Made by a program: the position numbers and the translations under genes
The notes under the pieces: model-generated
The model's database searches: none
The model's input: only the letters and a program-made list of their open reading frames with translations
What the model was told of the DNA's origin: nothing
Part shown: piece by piece, positions 1 to 8,164 of the stretch
Layout: every line of letters starts with the position of its first letter
Numbering within the stretch: the stretch's first letter is position 1
DNA from: JBCCSZ01 sp039199225
GTDB lineage: Bacteria; Bacteroidota; Bacteroidia; Chitinophagales; Saprospiraceae
DNA: 22,334 nt
Assembly: GCA_039199225.1 (NCBI GenBank)
Contig: JBCCSZ010000105.1
Coordinates: forward strand, 1-22,334
Reading direction: 5' to 3'

Positions 1-31
1 CAAAATATTTAATTATATCTAAATAAATACC

Positions 32-1753
32 ATGCCAATTCAAAGGACACACTTACTTCTCTGTTTTATGATGCTTGTTTGCTTGTATGGCTGCCGTCAA
101 ACACCCAATTATGTTCCCTATCAAATCGACAAGCAAGCCATTGCAGACTCCGCCATGGTGGTCAGTGCACACCCCCTTGCAACAGTGGCTGGATTGAAAG
201 CCATGCGCAAAGGAGGTAATGCAGTGGATGCAGCGATGGCTGTACACTTTGTACTGGCAGTGGTCTATCCGGTGGCGGGTAACATCGGAGGTGGCGGTTT
301 TATGGTTTACTATGACAAAGCAGAAGGTGGTGTTCACACATTGGATTTTCGGGAGAAAGCACCTGCCGCAGCCCACAGAGATATGTATCTCGACAGCCTA
401 GGCAATCCGATCGAGGGGCTTAGTTTGAATGGGCATTTGGCGGCTGGCGTACCGGGGTCTGTCGCGGGATTGTTTCAGGCACAAAGCAAATACGGCCTGT
501 TGAAGGATTTCCGTCCACTATTGGAAGATGCTATTCGATTGGCATCGGAGGGCTTTGCCATCACTCAAGCAGAGGCCAATAGGCTGAATGACTTTAAAGA
601 GCGGTTTGAGTTGTACAATACTTTCCGACCCGTATTCCTAAAAGACACGCCTTGGAAAGAAGGAGACTTATTGGTCCAAAAGGACCTCGCCTGGACCTTG
701 CAGCAAATTCAAAAGAATGGGGCTACTGGTTTTTACGAAGGCGACGTTGCACAAAAAATCGTTGAGGAGATGAAGGCAGGCAATGGGATTATTTCTAAGG
801 AGGATTTGAAAAATTATACAGCCGTTTGGCGGACGCCCATCCAGACCAGCTACAAAGACATGGAGGTATACTCTATGCCGCCGCCATCCAGTGGTGGTGT
901 GGCTTTGGCACAATTACTCGAAATGATAGAGGGCTATCCCCTGAAAGAATGGGGCTTTCACGATCACAAGAGCATTCACTTAATGGCAGAAGCCGAACGG
1001 CGCGCCTATGCCGACCGAGCTACCCACTTGGGAGACAGTGATTTTTACCCAGTACCGATCGACTCATTAATGCATCCACCGTACTTGACAAATCGCATGG
1101 CAGATTATCAGCCACATCGGGCAACGCCCAGCGATTCCGTTGTAGCAGGGCAGTTCATTGTTCCAAAGGAAAGTGAGCAAACGACCCACTACTCTATCGT
1201 TGACCTACAAGGCAATGCCGTATCGATCACCACGACAATCAATTCCGGCTATGGTTCAAAAACGGTTGTCAATGGTGCAGGCTTTTTGCTCAACAATGAA
1301 ATGGACGACTTCAGCATCAAAGCAGGTGTACCAAATTTATATGGCTTACTAGGTGCCGAAGCCAATGCGATCGAGCCGGAAAAACGCATGCTGAGCTCTA
1401 TGACTCCTACCATTGTAACGAAAAACAATCAGCTTTACTTAGTTGTAGGAACACCTGGCGGGTCAACCATCATCACATCTGTTTTCCAAACATTTCTAAA
1501 TGTTGCAGAATTCGAAATGAGCATGGCAGAAGCAGTGGCAGCGAAACGCTTCCATCACCAATGGAAACCAGATTTTTTACAACATGAAAAAGGCACTTTT
1601 CCACAAACGACGCTCGACAGCTTATCCGCAAAAGGACACGAATTCCGTCAACGAGGTGGCATTGGCCGGGTAGATGCTATTCTTGTATTGCCAGATGGTA
1701 GGTTGGAGGGAGGAGCCGATCCCAGAGGCGACGATCATGCGGCAGGGTTCTGA
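32..1753 (+). CDS. ggt: gamma-glutamyltransferase, lipoprotein
   Basis: 573 aa. Gamma-glutamyl transpeptidases hydrolyse or transfer the gamma-glutamyl group of glutathione and related peptides; bacterial enzymes act outside the inner membrane and mature by autocleavage. Seen: an N-terminal hydrophobic stretch ending in a lipobox (LYGC, Cys21), so the mature protein is probably a lipoprotein. The family core follows, with REKAP at 107-111, ESEQTTHYS at 380-388 where the first Thr (about T384) is the expected autocleavage nucleophile, NNEMDDFS at 421-428, and the oxyanion-loop motif GTPGGS at 473-478. The C-terminus GGADPRGDDHAAGF is typical. Length and all key motifs are complete, so an active enzyme is expected. 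The start at 32 is chosen because it begins the signal sequence. No -7 box is visible in the 31 bases upstream. The gene converges on the Rpn-type gene 36 bp away, with no clear terminator between them. Confidence 0.95.
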   Translation: MPIQRTHLLLCFMMLVCLYGCRQTPNYVPYQIDKQAIADSAMVVSAHPLATVAGLKAMRKGGNAVDAAMAVHFVLAVVYPVAGNIGGGGFMVYYDKAEGGVHTLDFREKAPAAAHRDMYLDSLGNPIEGLSLNGHLAAGVPGSVAGLFQAQSKYGLLKDFRPLLEDAIRLASEGFAITQAEANRLNDFKERFELYNTFRPVFLKDTPWKEGDLLVQKDLAWTLQQIQKNGATGFYEGDVAQKIVEEMKAGNGIISKEDLKNYTAVWRTPIQTSYKDMEVYSMPPPSSGGVALAQLLEMIEGYPLKEWGFHDHKSIHLMAEAERRAYADRATHLGDSDFYPVPIDSLMHPPYLTNRMADYQPHRATPSDSVVAGQFIVPKESEQTTHYSIVDLQGNAVSITTTINSGYGSKTVVNGAGFLLNNEMDDFSIKAGVPNLYGLLGAEANAIEPEKRMLSSMTPTIVTKNNQLYLVVGTPGGSTIITSVFQTFLNVAEFEMSMAEAVAAKRFHHQWKPDFLQHEKGTFPQTTLDSLSAKGHEFRQRGGIGRVDAILVLPDGRLEGGADPRGDDHAAGF

Positions 1754-1789
1754 GGAAATACCATTCGAAGTATCCTAATAGTTTTGGAA

Positions 1790-2728
1790 TTATAAGGCAT
1801 CTATCTCTTCTTGAGACAGACCAGTATAGCGAATGATTTTATCGATGGCTTCTCCATTGTTTTTCATTTCAATGGCAATCTCGATGTTCCTTTTGTTTCT
1901 CCCCTCGATGATTCCTTCTTTCCTACCCTCTTTTCTGCCTTCCTTCCGGCCCTCGATTCGGCCCTCGATTCGGCCCTCGATTCGGCCTTCCGTTACACCC
2001 TCCTCTTTTGAAGTATCCACAACATTTTTTAAATCCCTGTAGTGTTTTAGGTTTTCTTCGTAGACCTCTCTTTCTTTGGGTGTAAATTTTGCGATCTCAG
2101 CAGCTTCGAATAGTTGTTCAAATATTTTTTCTTGCAGCGCTTTGGGACGGTCTTGAAGATTTGATAAATGCCTGAAGACGTATAACCACTTATCAAAGTG
2201 AGATTCCAGCTCTGACTCTGTTTTTTTGAACTTGGGTAATTCCAGATAGATAAATTTCAACTTATCGTAAAAGACTTCACATCGTTGGTTCTTCAGTTCA
2301 ACCATATGCAGTAACTCCTCGTCTGCTTTGTGCTCATCGAAAATAAAATCTAAGATTCCGATGGTATAGACTGCTTTGAGCTGATAATCCCAATTGCCCT
2401 TTTTTGCTTGTTCTTGGATGGGAAAAGATGCGTAGTAGACACTTCTGTCCTTGAAAAAATTCTGCTTGGCTTTTTGAACTTCCACAATAAATTTTTCGCC
2501 TGAATTCCCACTGCAATACAAATCGAAGATTGCTTTTCTATCTGCATCCAAATGTCCAAGATGCTCATTGTGAGAATACCTTAAATCCCTGATCTGGTGT
2601 TCCGATGGCAGTATCTGATTCAAAAAGTCAATGAGAAGAAACTTATTGACTTCTGTACCAAACAGCTTTTTGAAACCAAAATCTGTCAATGGATTTATAT
2701 ATCTATCTTCCAAGTAGCTCATTTTCAT
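1790..2728 (-). CDS. Rpn family PD-(D/E)XK nuclease / transposase-like protein
   Basis: 312 aa. The opening NPLTDFGFKKLFG is the family signature of the recombination-promoting nuclease (Rpn, PD-(D/E)XK transposase-like) group, which is abundant in Bacteroidota. The nuclease core is visible as D69 in IFDLYC and the E-V-Q motif at 83-85 (FIVEVQ), where Gln replaces the usual Lys, as is common in this family. Family members in E. coli have metal-dependent DNA endonuclease activity and promote RecA-independent recombination; some act in phage defence. After a helical middle region comes a tail of EGR-I/K units (about residues 246-278), then a short C-terminal domain ending LSQEEIDAL that resembles the end of other members. 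The start could be Met1 or Met3. A TAnnTTTG box lies 27 bp upstream. It stands alone, with no terminal repeats seen, so it is not called as a mobile element. The biological role here is not known. Confidence 0.88.
   Translation of the reverse strand: MKMSYLEDRYINPLTDFGFKKLFGTEVNKFLLIDFLNQILPSEHQIRDLRYSHNEHLGHLDADRKAIFDLYCSGNSGEKFIVEVQKAKQNFFKDRSVYYASFPIQEQAKKGNWDYQLKAVYTIGILDFIFDEHKADEELLHMVELKNQRCEVFYDKLKFIYLELPKFKKTESELESHFDKWLYVFRHLSNLQDRPKALQEKIFEQLFEAAEIAKFTPKEREVYEENLKHYRDLKNVVDTSKEEGVTEGRIEGRIEGRIEGRKEGRKEGRKEGIIEGRNKRNIEIAIEMKNNGEAIDKIIRYTGLSQEEIDAL
1898..1990 (-). repeat. in-frame 12-bp tandem repeat encoding EGRI/EGRK units
   Basis: Inside the Rpn-type gene, about seven 4-residue units are encoded in tandem: EGRI three times, EGRK three times, then EGII and a final EGR. 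At DNA level three units are identical (1948-1983, unit GGCCCTCGATTC on the plus strand); the others are degenerate. The unit length is a multiple of three, so replication slippage would change linker length without shifting the frame. Confidence 0.9.
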
Positions 2729-2754
2729 TTTACATCTGGCTTATCACTGGACTA

Positions 2755-2762
2755 CAAATATA
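2755..2762 (-). promoter_or_regulatory. candidate -7 box for the Rpn-type gene
   Basis: The minus strand reads TATATTTG, a full match to the Bacteroidota -7 consensus TAnnTTTG, 26 nt before the first ATG of the Rpn-type gene. No convincing -33 TTTG/TTG was found at 19-21 nt, so this rests on the -7 element alone. Confidence 0.4.
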
Positions 2763-2934
2763 ATCATTTTGTGGTCAATATTCAGCTATTGAAATTATTT
2801 GTATCAAAAAATACACAATCAAAATCAAACAATGGCAGCAATTTAGTCAATGGGACATTACACTAGTACAATAGCTTCCAATCAAATCGAACAACCAAAT
2901 ATTGATCTCATTGTTCTGTCTAAAAAACGACAAC

Positions 2935-3528
2935 ATGCAACGCTCCACTCTCCTATTCTTGCTGCTACTGCTTCCGATTTCTTGCCTCTTCGCCCAAGAG
3001 ACAGATTTGTTTGCCTTCAATGAGTTGCGCTTACAAACCAACAAAAAAGCCATGACCATTTTGGGTAGTTGGGCTATTGGAAATATGGCATTGGGGGCCG
3101 TTTTGATGAATAAACGAGAGGGGACAGAAAAATATTTCCACCAGATGAACCTGGGATGGAATGCTGTCAATTTAGGGCTTGCTTCGCTGGCTTACCTGGC
3201 AGCTGCCAAAAGCGATCCGGCCACCTTCGATATGATTGGAAGCTTGAAGGAACAGCAGAAGATACAGAAGATTCTACTCTTCAATGCCGGACTGGATATT
3301 GGATACATGCTCGGCGGTTTGTACCTCACCGAACGATCTAAGAATACAGAAAATAGACCAGAGCGACTAAAGGGCTTTGGGCGCTCCATTATCCTGCAAG
3401 GCGCCTTTTTGTTTGTCTTCGATTTGGGTTTTTACTTCGCCCACCAATCCAATGACAAACTGCTTCACAAATTGATTGGCAGCCTGTCAATGAATGGTGA
3501 TGGCATTGGATTCAATTGGGTCTTCTAG
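2935..3528 (+). CDS. conserved hypothetical membrane protein with signal peptide
   Basis: 197 aa from the chosen start; an ATG 33 bases earlier (2902) is possible but would put a charged stretch before the signal peptide. The start at 2935 gives a classic signal sequence MQRSTLLFLLLLLPISCLFA followed by QE. Four further hydrophobic segments can be seen: MTILGSWAIGNMALGAVLM, the NLGWNAVNLGLASLAYLAAA stretch, LLFNAGLDIGYMLGGLYL and SIILQGAFLFVFDLGFYFA. This looks like a small helical membrane protein with a cleaved leader. From memory it resembles a Bacteroidota-restricted family of unknown function (possibly DUF6992), which I could not verify. No function is assigned. It converges on aroF and shares the four bases of its stop codon region with it. 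Confidence 0.75.
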   Translation: MQRSTLLFLLLLLPISCLFAQETDLFAFNELRLQTNKKAMTILGSWAIGNMALGAVLMNKREGTEKYFHQMNLGWNAVNLGLASLAYLAAAKSDPATFDMIGSLKEQQKIQKILLFNAGLDIGYMLGGLYLTERSKNTENRPERLKGFGRSIILQGAFLFVFDLGFYFAHQSNDKLLHKLIGSLSMNGDGIGFNWVF

Positions 3529-4541
3529 TGTACCCAACTTTGACGTAGGTCGAAAGTCTGGCGCATTTTTCCATACAAAGCTTCCGCCTCCGGATAGCTC
3601 AAAGTCTGTTGGCCATCGGAAAATGCCTTTTCAGGTGTGCGATGTACCTCACAAATGACACCATCCGCTCCGGCGATGATGCCAGCCAGCGCCACGGAGT
3701 CGACGTGACGGCGCAAACCAATACCGTGCGAAGGATCAACAATCACAGGCAGATGTGACTTTTCTTTTAATAACGGAATCGCATTAATATCCAAGGTATT
3801 GCGGTATGCTTTTTCATAAGAGCGAATACCTCTTTCGCACAGCATGATTCGCTCATTGCCATTAGAAAAGATGTACTCCGCAGCCTGCAATAACTCGTCT
3901 ATCGTCCCAGAAATTCCTCGCTTCAACAAAACCGGCCGATCCACCTTACCCAGTGCATCCAGCAAATTGAAGTTTTGTGAATTACGGGCGCCAACTTGGA
4001 AGACATCGACATACTCCAACATATTATCGATTTGTTCCACCATCATAACTTCCGTAATGATCTTAATACCAGCCTCTCGCGCTTTTTGATACCAGAGTTT
4101 TAAACCACTGATTCCAAGACCTCTAAAAGAATAGGGAGAGCTTCGTGGCTTGTACACCCCACCGCGCATAATGCGCACACCGTTTTGCACCAAATGCGCA
4201 ACTGTTTGCTCGATCTGCTCCTCCGACTCAATGGAACATGGACCAGCCATGATTTCGAAATTGCCCGTTCCGATGATGACACCATCACCCAAGTCGATTT
4301 GAGTGTCCTCCACCTTCCACTTTTTGGAAACCAGTTTGTAGGCGTCGCTCACCCGATGGATGTCGCGAATACCCGGCATCGTTCCAATGCCTCTGATGTC
4401 AATTTCTTTTTTCCCTACTCCGATGATGTAATCACCAAATTGGGTTTTGACTTTGCTGGTTTTGTATTTGATGTCTTGGAGCTTTTGCTTCAGACTATCT
4501 AGTTGGTCGTTGGAAATATCCTCTTTGAGTTGAATGATCAT
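3525..4541 (-). CDS. aroF: 3-deoxy-7-phosphoheptulonate (DAHP) synthase, type I-beta with N-terminal ferredoxin-like domain
   Basis: 338 aa. It condenses phosphoenolpyruvate and erythrose 4-phosphate to DAHP, the first step of the shikimate pathway to chorismate. Residues 1-70 form the small ferredoxin-like regulatory domain (MIIQLKEDIS to VSDAYK). The barrel carries GPCSIES at 100-106, KPRSSPYSF at 131-139, QVGARNSQNF at 182-191, LLKRG at 205-209 and DPSHG at 269-273. Expected metal ligands are C102, H272, E298 and D309, which as I recall is the same numbering and length as the Thermotoga maritima enzyme, whose N-terminal domain gives Tyr/Phe feedback inhibition. No chorismate mutase domain is fused at either end, unlike many Bacteroidota homologues. 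It is the last gene of the trp operon, 27 bp after trpA, so its supply of chorismate precursor would follow tryptophan demand. Confidence 0.93.
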   Translation of the reverse strand: MIIQLKEDISNDQLDSLKQKLQDIKYKTSKVKTQFGDYIIGVGKKEIDIRGIGTMPGIRDIHRVSDAYKLVSKKWKVEDTQIDLGDGVIIGTGNFEIMAGPCSIESEEQIEQTVAHLVQNGVRIMRGGVYKPRSSPYSFRGLGISGLKLWYQKAREAGIKIITEVMMVEQIDNMLEYVDVFQVGARNSQNFNLLDALGKVDRPVLLKRGISGTIDELLQAAEYIFSNGNERIMLCERGIRSYEKAYRNTLDINAIPLLKEKSHLPVIVDPSHGIGLRRHVDSVALAGIIAGADGVICEVHRTPEKAFSDGQQTLSYPEAEALYGKMRQTFDLRQSWVH

Positions 4542-4568
4542 TGTTGTTTTGTTTGATGGGTGAAAAAA

Positions 4569-5366
4569 TCATCCGGCCGCTACAGCCTTGGGGGAGTTTT
4601 TAATGCGCCCGATAAAATCGGTGACGGTTTGTTCAATATCGTTTGTTCCGGCCAAAGCCTTTATGAAAGCGCTGCCGATGATGGCACCACCCGCATAGCT
4701 ACAGGCTGTTTTGAAAGTCTCATGGTTGGAAATTCCAAAGCCAATCAAACGAGGATGTACCAATTGCATTTCGTTGATTCGATTGAAATAGGCCAACTGC
4801 TTATCCGAAATACCTTTCTTTGCTCCGGTGATCGAAGCATTCGAGACCATGTAAATGAAGCTCTTGCTCAAATCGTCGATCTGGCGAATCCGTTCTTCAG
4901 AAGTCTGAGGCGTAATCAGAAAAGTAATGTCCAAGCCGATTTCCTCAAACAGCTCTTGGAAGTTTTCTTCGTATACATAAATCGGTAAGTCCGGTAGAAT
5001 GAGTCCATCGACACCCACTTCTCGACACTTGCGGAAAAAGGCTTCTTCTCCGAATTGCATGACCTGGTTGAAGTAGCCCATCATAATAAGGGGAATCTCC
5101 GTTTGTTGTCGGGCTTCCTTAATTTGATCAAATAAATGATGCAGTGTCATTCCATTTTCCAGGGCTGCCTGACCACTCTCTTGGATGGTTGGTCCATCGG
5201 CCAGTGGATCGGAATAAGGCATTCCAATTTCAATGAGATCGGCCCCTGCCTTGTCCAGGGCCAAAATGATGGGAACGGTATCATCCAATTTTGGGTAGCC
5301 TGCCGTGAAATAAATATTGAGTATTTCCTGGCTTTTGCTGTCGAATAATGTCTTCAATCGATTCAT
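4569..5366 (-). CDS. trpA: tryptophan synthase alpha subunit
   Basis: 265 aa. It cleaves indole-3-glycerol phosphate to indole and glyceraldehyde 3-phosphate, then passes indole to TrpB through the complex's tunnel. The active-site segment LIEIGMPYSDPLADGP holds the expected catalytic Glu46 and Asp57 (equivalents of Salmonella E49 and D60). The phosphate-binding end of the barrel is seen at GFGISNHE and GGAIIGSAFIKAL. Full family length. Its ATG overlaps the trpB TGA as ATGA, which suggests translational coupling and 1:1 production of the two subunits. aroF follows after 27 bp. Confidence 0.97.
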   Translation of the reverse strand: MNRLKTLFDSKSQEILNIYFTAGYPKLDDTVPIILALDKAGADLIEIGMPYSDPLADGPTIQESGQAALENGMTLHHLFDQIKEARQQTEIPLIMMGYFNQVMQFGEEAFFRKCREVGVDGLILPDLPIYVYEENFQELFEEIGLDITFLITPQTSEERIRQIDDLSKSFIYMVSNASITGAKKGISDKQLAYFNRINEMQLVHPRLIGFGISNHETFKTACSYAGGAIIGSAFIKALAGTNDIEQTVTDFIGRIKNSPKAVAAG

Positions 5367-6559
5367 CCTTGCTGATTTATGTGGTCCAGGTATTTGATGT
5401 AAGTCTGCAAATCTTTATCGCCTCTTCCAGAAAGATTGACAACGACCACATCGCTTTCCTTAAATTTAACTTCATCCAAGGCGGCGAAGGCATGTGCCGT
5501 TTCAAGTGCTGGAATAATCCCCTCTTGCCGTGTCAGGAAGTAAGCCGAACGGATGGCTGCCTCATCTGTGATACTAACAGCTTCGGCCCTACCGCTACTA
5601 ATCAGGTGGGCATGCATGGGTCCAATGCCCGGATAATCCAAGCCCGCCGAAATGGAGTAAGGCTCAATGATTTGTCCATCGTTGGTTTGCATCAGCAAAG
5701 TGCGACTACCATGTATGATGCCTCGGGTTCCTAGGACACTGGTGGCTGCAGACTCTCCACTGTGGATGCCTTTTCCGGCAGCTTCTACTGCAATCAAGCG
5801 AACATCCTCATCATCCAGATAATGGTAGTAAGACCCGGCGGCATTGCTTCCACCACCGACACAGGCAATGATGGCATCCGGATTCTCTCGACCGATGTGC
5901 TCCTTCAACTGCCACTTCATTTCTTCGCTGATCACAGACTGAAAGCGTGCGACCATATCTGGATATGGGTGTGGCCCTACAACAGAACCAATGATATAGT
6001 GCGTATCCTCCGGATTGTTGATCCAATCGCGAATGGCTTCGTTGGTTGCATCTTTTAGGGTCTGGCTACCGCTCGTGGCCGGAACCACCTTTGCGCCCAG
6101 CATTTTCATGCGCGACACATTGGGTGCCTGACGCTCGATGTCAATGGCTCCCATGTAGACAATGCATTCAATCCCCATGAGCGCACATACCGTCGCTGTG
6201 GCCACGCCATGCTGACCAGCACCAGTTTCAGCAATGATGCGCTTTTTTCCAAGACGCTGCGCCAGCAATATCTGTCCGATGGTATTATTGACTTTATGGG
6301 CTCCAGTATGGTTGAGGTCTTCCCTTTTCAGGTAGATGTTTGTCTTGTAATGTGCGGATAAACGCTTGGCATAATACAATGGAGAAGGGCGCCCAACATA
6401 ATCTTTCAAAAGCTGTTGAAACTCTTTTTGAAACGATGCCTCTCCGACAATGTCTAGGTATCGTTCTCTCAACTCGGCAATGTTTGGATACAACATCTCG
6501 GGAATGAAAGCCCCGCCAAACTCGCCGTAGTATCCTCTGGTATCGACTGCGTAAGTCAT
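5363..6559 (-). CDS. trpB: tryptophan synthase beta subunit
   Basis: 398 aa. A PLP enzyme that joins indole and serine to give tryptophan, working with TrpA. The PLP lysine is K89 in HTGAHKVNN. E111 in ETGAGQHG is the equivalent of Salmonella E109. The phosphate-binding loop GGGSNA is at 235-240 and the C-terminal NLSGRGDKD completes the cofactor site. The sequence is of the standard TrpB1 type that pairs with TrpA. Its ATG overlaps the trpF stop by four bases (ATGA), and it overlaps trpA the same way. Confidence 0.98.
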   Translation of the reverse strand: MTYAVDTRGYYGEFGGAFIPEMLYPNIAELRERYLDIVGEASFQKEFQQLLKDYVGRPSPLYYAKRLSAHYKTNIYLKREDLNHTGAHKVNNTIGQILLAQRLGKKRIIAETGAGQHGVATATVCALMGIECIVYMGAIDIERQAPNVSRMKMLGAKVVPATSGSQTLKDATNEAIRDWINNPEDTHYIIGSVVGPHPYPDMVARFQSVISEEMKWQLKEHIGRENPDAIIACVGGGSNAAGSYYHYLDDEDVRLIAVEAAGKGIHSGESAATSVLGTRGIIHGSRTLLMQTNDGQIIEPYSISAGLDYPGIGPMHAHLISSGRAEAVSITDEAAIRSAYFLTRQEGIIPALETAHAFAALDEVKFKESDVVVVNLSGRGDKDLQTYIKYLDHINQQG

Positions 6560-7254
6560 GTAATTTGTGTTTTAAATTCTTTCAAAAATTGAGCAATTCT
6601 TTCAATGTCTTTTAAAGCCGGTGCAGATTCAAACCGACTGTTAATATCAATGGCAAATAATTGTGGTAGAGAAATATCCAAAATTCGTCCACCCATTTCC
6701 GGACCGATGCCACCACTCAGTACCAAGGGTGTTTTAGAAGAATAGTCTTTCAGTACTTCCCAATCAAAGGTAAACCCATTGCCTCCTCGCGCAACCCCTT
6801 TTGTATCAAATAAAAAAGCATCACAAAAGCCTTCATAGTCAACCAATTTTGTAAAATCAAAGGCTGGACCAACTGAGAAAACCTTCCAGATTTTAAACCC
6901 ACTTTCGTGTAGTTCCCGACAGTAGGCAGCAGGTTCTTCTCCATGTAGCTGAACAATGTCCAGTTGGTATTCTGTCGTAAACTTCCTCAGTGTATCCATG
7001 GATTCGTTTACAAAAACACCAACCCTTTTGATACCAGCTTCACTGGTCAGGCGGATCATTTCTACCAGATCAAAATCAGCTGCATCAGCAACATATCTTT
7101 TCGATTTTGGATAAAAAATCAGCCCCATAAAATCTACTGGTAGCCGACAAAGCGCAGCGATGTTTTCAATCTCCCGCATGCCACATACCTTTACGGCCGG
7201 AACCATTGTCCGCTGTGCATTTTCTACGCTCTGTGTGGTTGTACTATTCGACAT
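6556..7254 (-). CDS. trpF: phosphoribosylanthranilate isomerase
   Basis: 232 aa. It catalyses the Amadori rearrangement of N-(5-phosphoribosyl)anthranilate to CdRP. VKVCGMRE carries the catalytic Cys24 and AIDINSRFE the general acid Asp203. The INSRFE form, instead of the SSGVE seen in many phyla, is in my recollection usual in Bacteroidota. The first 16 residues (MSNSTTTQSVENAQRT) are a polar extension ahead of the barrel. Translation could instead begin at Met17 (MVPAVKVCGM), which would give a more usual length of about 216 aa. It lies 13 bp after trpC and is a separate polypeptide, not the TrpC-TrpF fusion found in enterics. Confidence 0.95.
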   Translation of the reverse strand: MSNSTTTQSVENAQRTMVPAVKVCGMREIENIAALCRLPVDFMGLIFYPKSKRYVADAADFDLVEMIRLTSEAGIKRVGVFVNESMDTLRKFTTEYQLDIVQLHGEEPAAYCRELHESGFKIWKVFSVGPAFDFTKLVDYEGFCDAFLFDTKGVARGGNGFTFDWEVLKDYSSKTPLVLSGGIGPEMGGRILDISLPQLFAIDINSRFESAPALKDIERIAQFLKEFKTQIT

Positions 7255-7267
7255 CGATAACTTAAAA

Positions 7268-8077
7268 TTATTTGTTCACTTTAGCTGTAACTCCCTTTTT
7301 AATCTCGTTGACCAATGCTGCACAAGATTTGGGTGGATTCGGTGTTTTCATAAAATGTTCGCCAATCAAAAAGCCAGCATAACCCACCTCCTTCAATCGC
7401 AAAATAGCATCTGCACTGCTGATGCCACTCTCAGAAATCTTTACCAAATTATTGGGAATTTGATCGGCCAATTCCAGAGAGGTTTGAATGTCGACAGAAA
7501 AGTCCTTGAGGTTGCGGTTGTTGACACCGACCAGGTCGACGGCTTCGCTCAGCTTGTCCAATTGATCACCAGAATGAATTTCCATTAAGACCTCTAATCC
7601 GAGCGACTTGGCCTTTTTCGCCAAGGCATCCAATTGATCTTTTTCCAAGCATTCTGCAATCAACAACACAGCATCCGCTCCAATAGAACGCGCCTCGATA
7701 ATCTGGTACTCATCCAGCACAAAATCCTTGCGCAAAATGGGACAGAAATTAAACTTGCGAGCCTCTGTCAAATCAGAATTTTGACCACCAAAAAACTGCT
7801 CGTCTGTCAATACACTCAAAGCAGAGGCTCCTCCCTGCATGTATCCCATCGAAACGCGCTCGACAGAAGCATAAGGATTGATGTTCCCTTTGGAAGGAGA
7901 ACGCCGTTTGAATTCGGCAATGATCCCCGACTTGTCAGGACGCAACAAATACTTGGTCAGTGAAACGACAGGCGTTTCGAAATAAATACTTTTTTCCAAG
8001 AGAGCTACCGGATACAACATTTTGCGTTGTGCAACTTCCTTCTTCTTATGAGCGATGATTTCGTCTAGGATATTCAT
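7268..8077 (-). CDS. trpC: indole-3-glycerol phosphate synthase
   Basis: 269 aa. It decarboxylates and closes the ring of CdRP to indole-3-glycerol phosphate. The active-site series of the family is complete: EFKRRSPSKG with E55 and K57, LRKDF with K117, LMEIHS with E166, VGVNNRNL with N187, and ISESGI with E216. The usual N-terminal helix (MNILDEIIAHKKKEV) before the barrel is present. An 87-bp gap separates it from trpD upstream, the widest inside the operon; no hairpin or TAnnTTTG box was found there, so read-through from the trp promoter is assumed. Confidence 0.97.
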   Translation of the reverse strand: MNILDEIIAHKKKEVAQRKMLYPVALLEKSIYFETPVVSLTKYLLRPDKSGIIAEFKRRSPSKGNINPYASVERVSMGYMQGGASALSVLTDEQFFGGQNSDLTEARKFNFCPILRKDFVLDEYQIIEARSIGADAVLLIAECLEKDQLDALAKKAKSLGLEVLMEIHSGDQLDKLSEAVDLVGVNNRNLKDFSVDIQTSLELADQIPNNLVKISESGISSADAILRLKEVGYAGFLIGEHFMKTPNPPKSCAALVNEIKKGVTAKVNK

Positions 8078-8164
8078 TGTGGTTGATTTTAATTCGTTAT
8101 TGGTTGATCTATTTCTTATTTGGCTTTACCTGTTTCAGCAATGAAAAGTCTCAAAAATCTGTCA

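Noticed and set aside
1790..2728. Calling the Rpn-type gene an insertion sequence
   Set aside because: No terminal inverted repeats or target duplication were seen around it, and family members are usually stand-alone genes despite the transposase label.
3525..4541. Possibility that aroF carries a fused chorismate mutase, as in many Bacteroidota
   Set aside because: The N-terminal 70 residues match the ferredoxin-like domain and the barrel ends at residue 338 with no extra helices, so there is no room for a mutase domain.
4560..4988. A 142-codon plus-strand frame opposite trpA
   Set aside because: It is the complement of well-conserved trpA codons and has no independent evidence.
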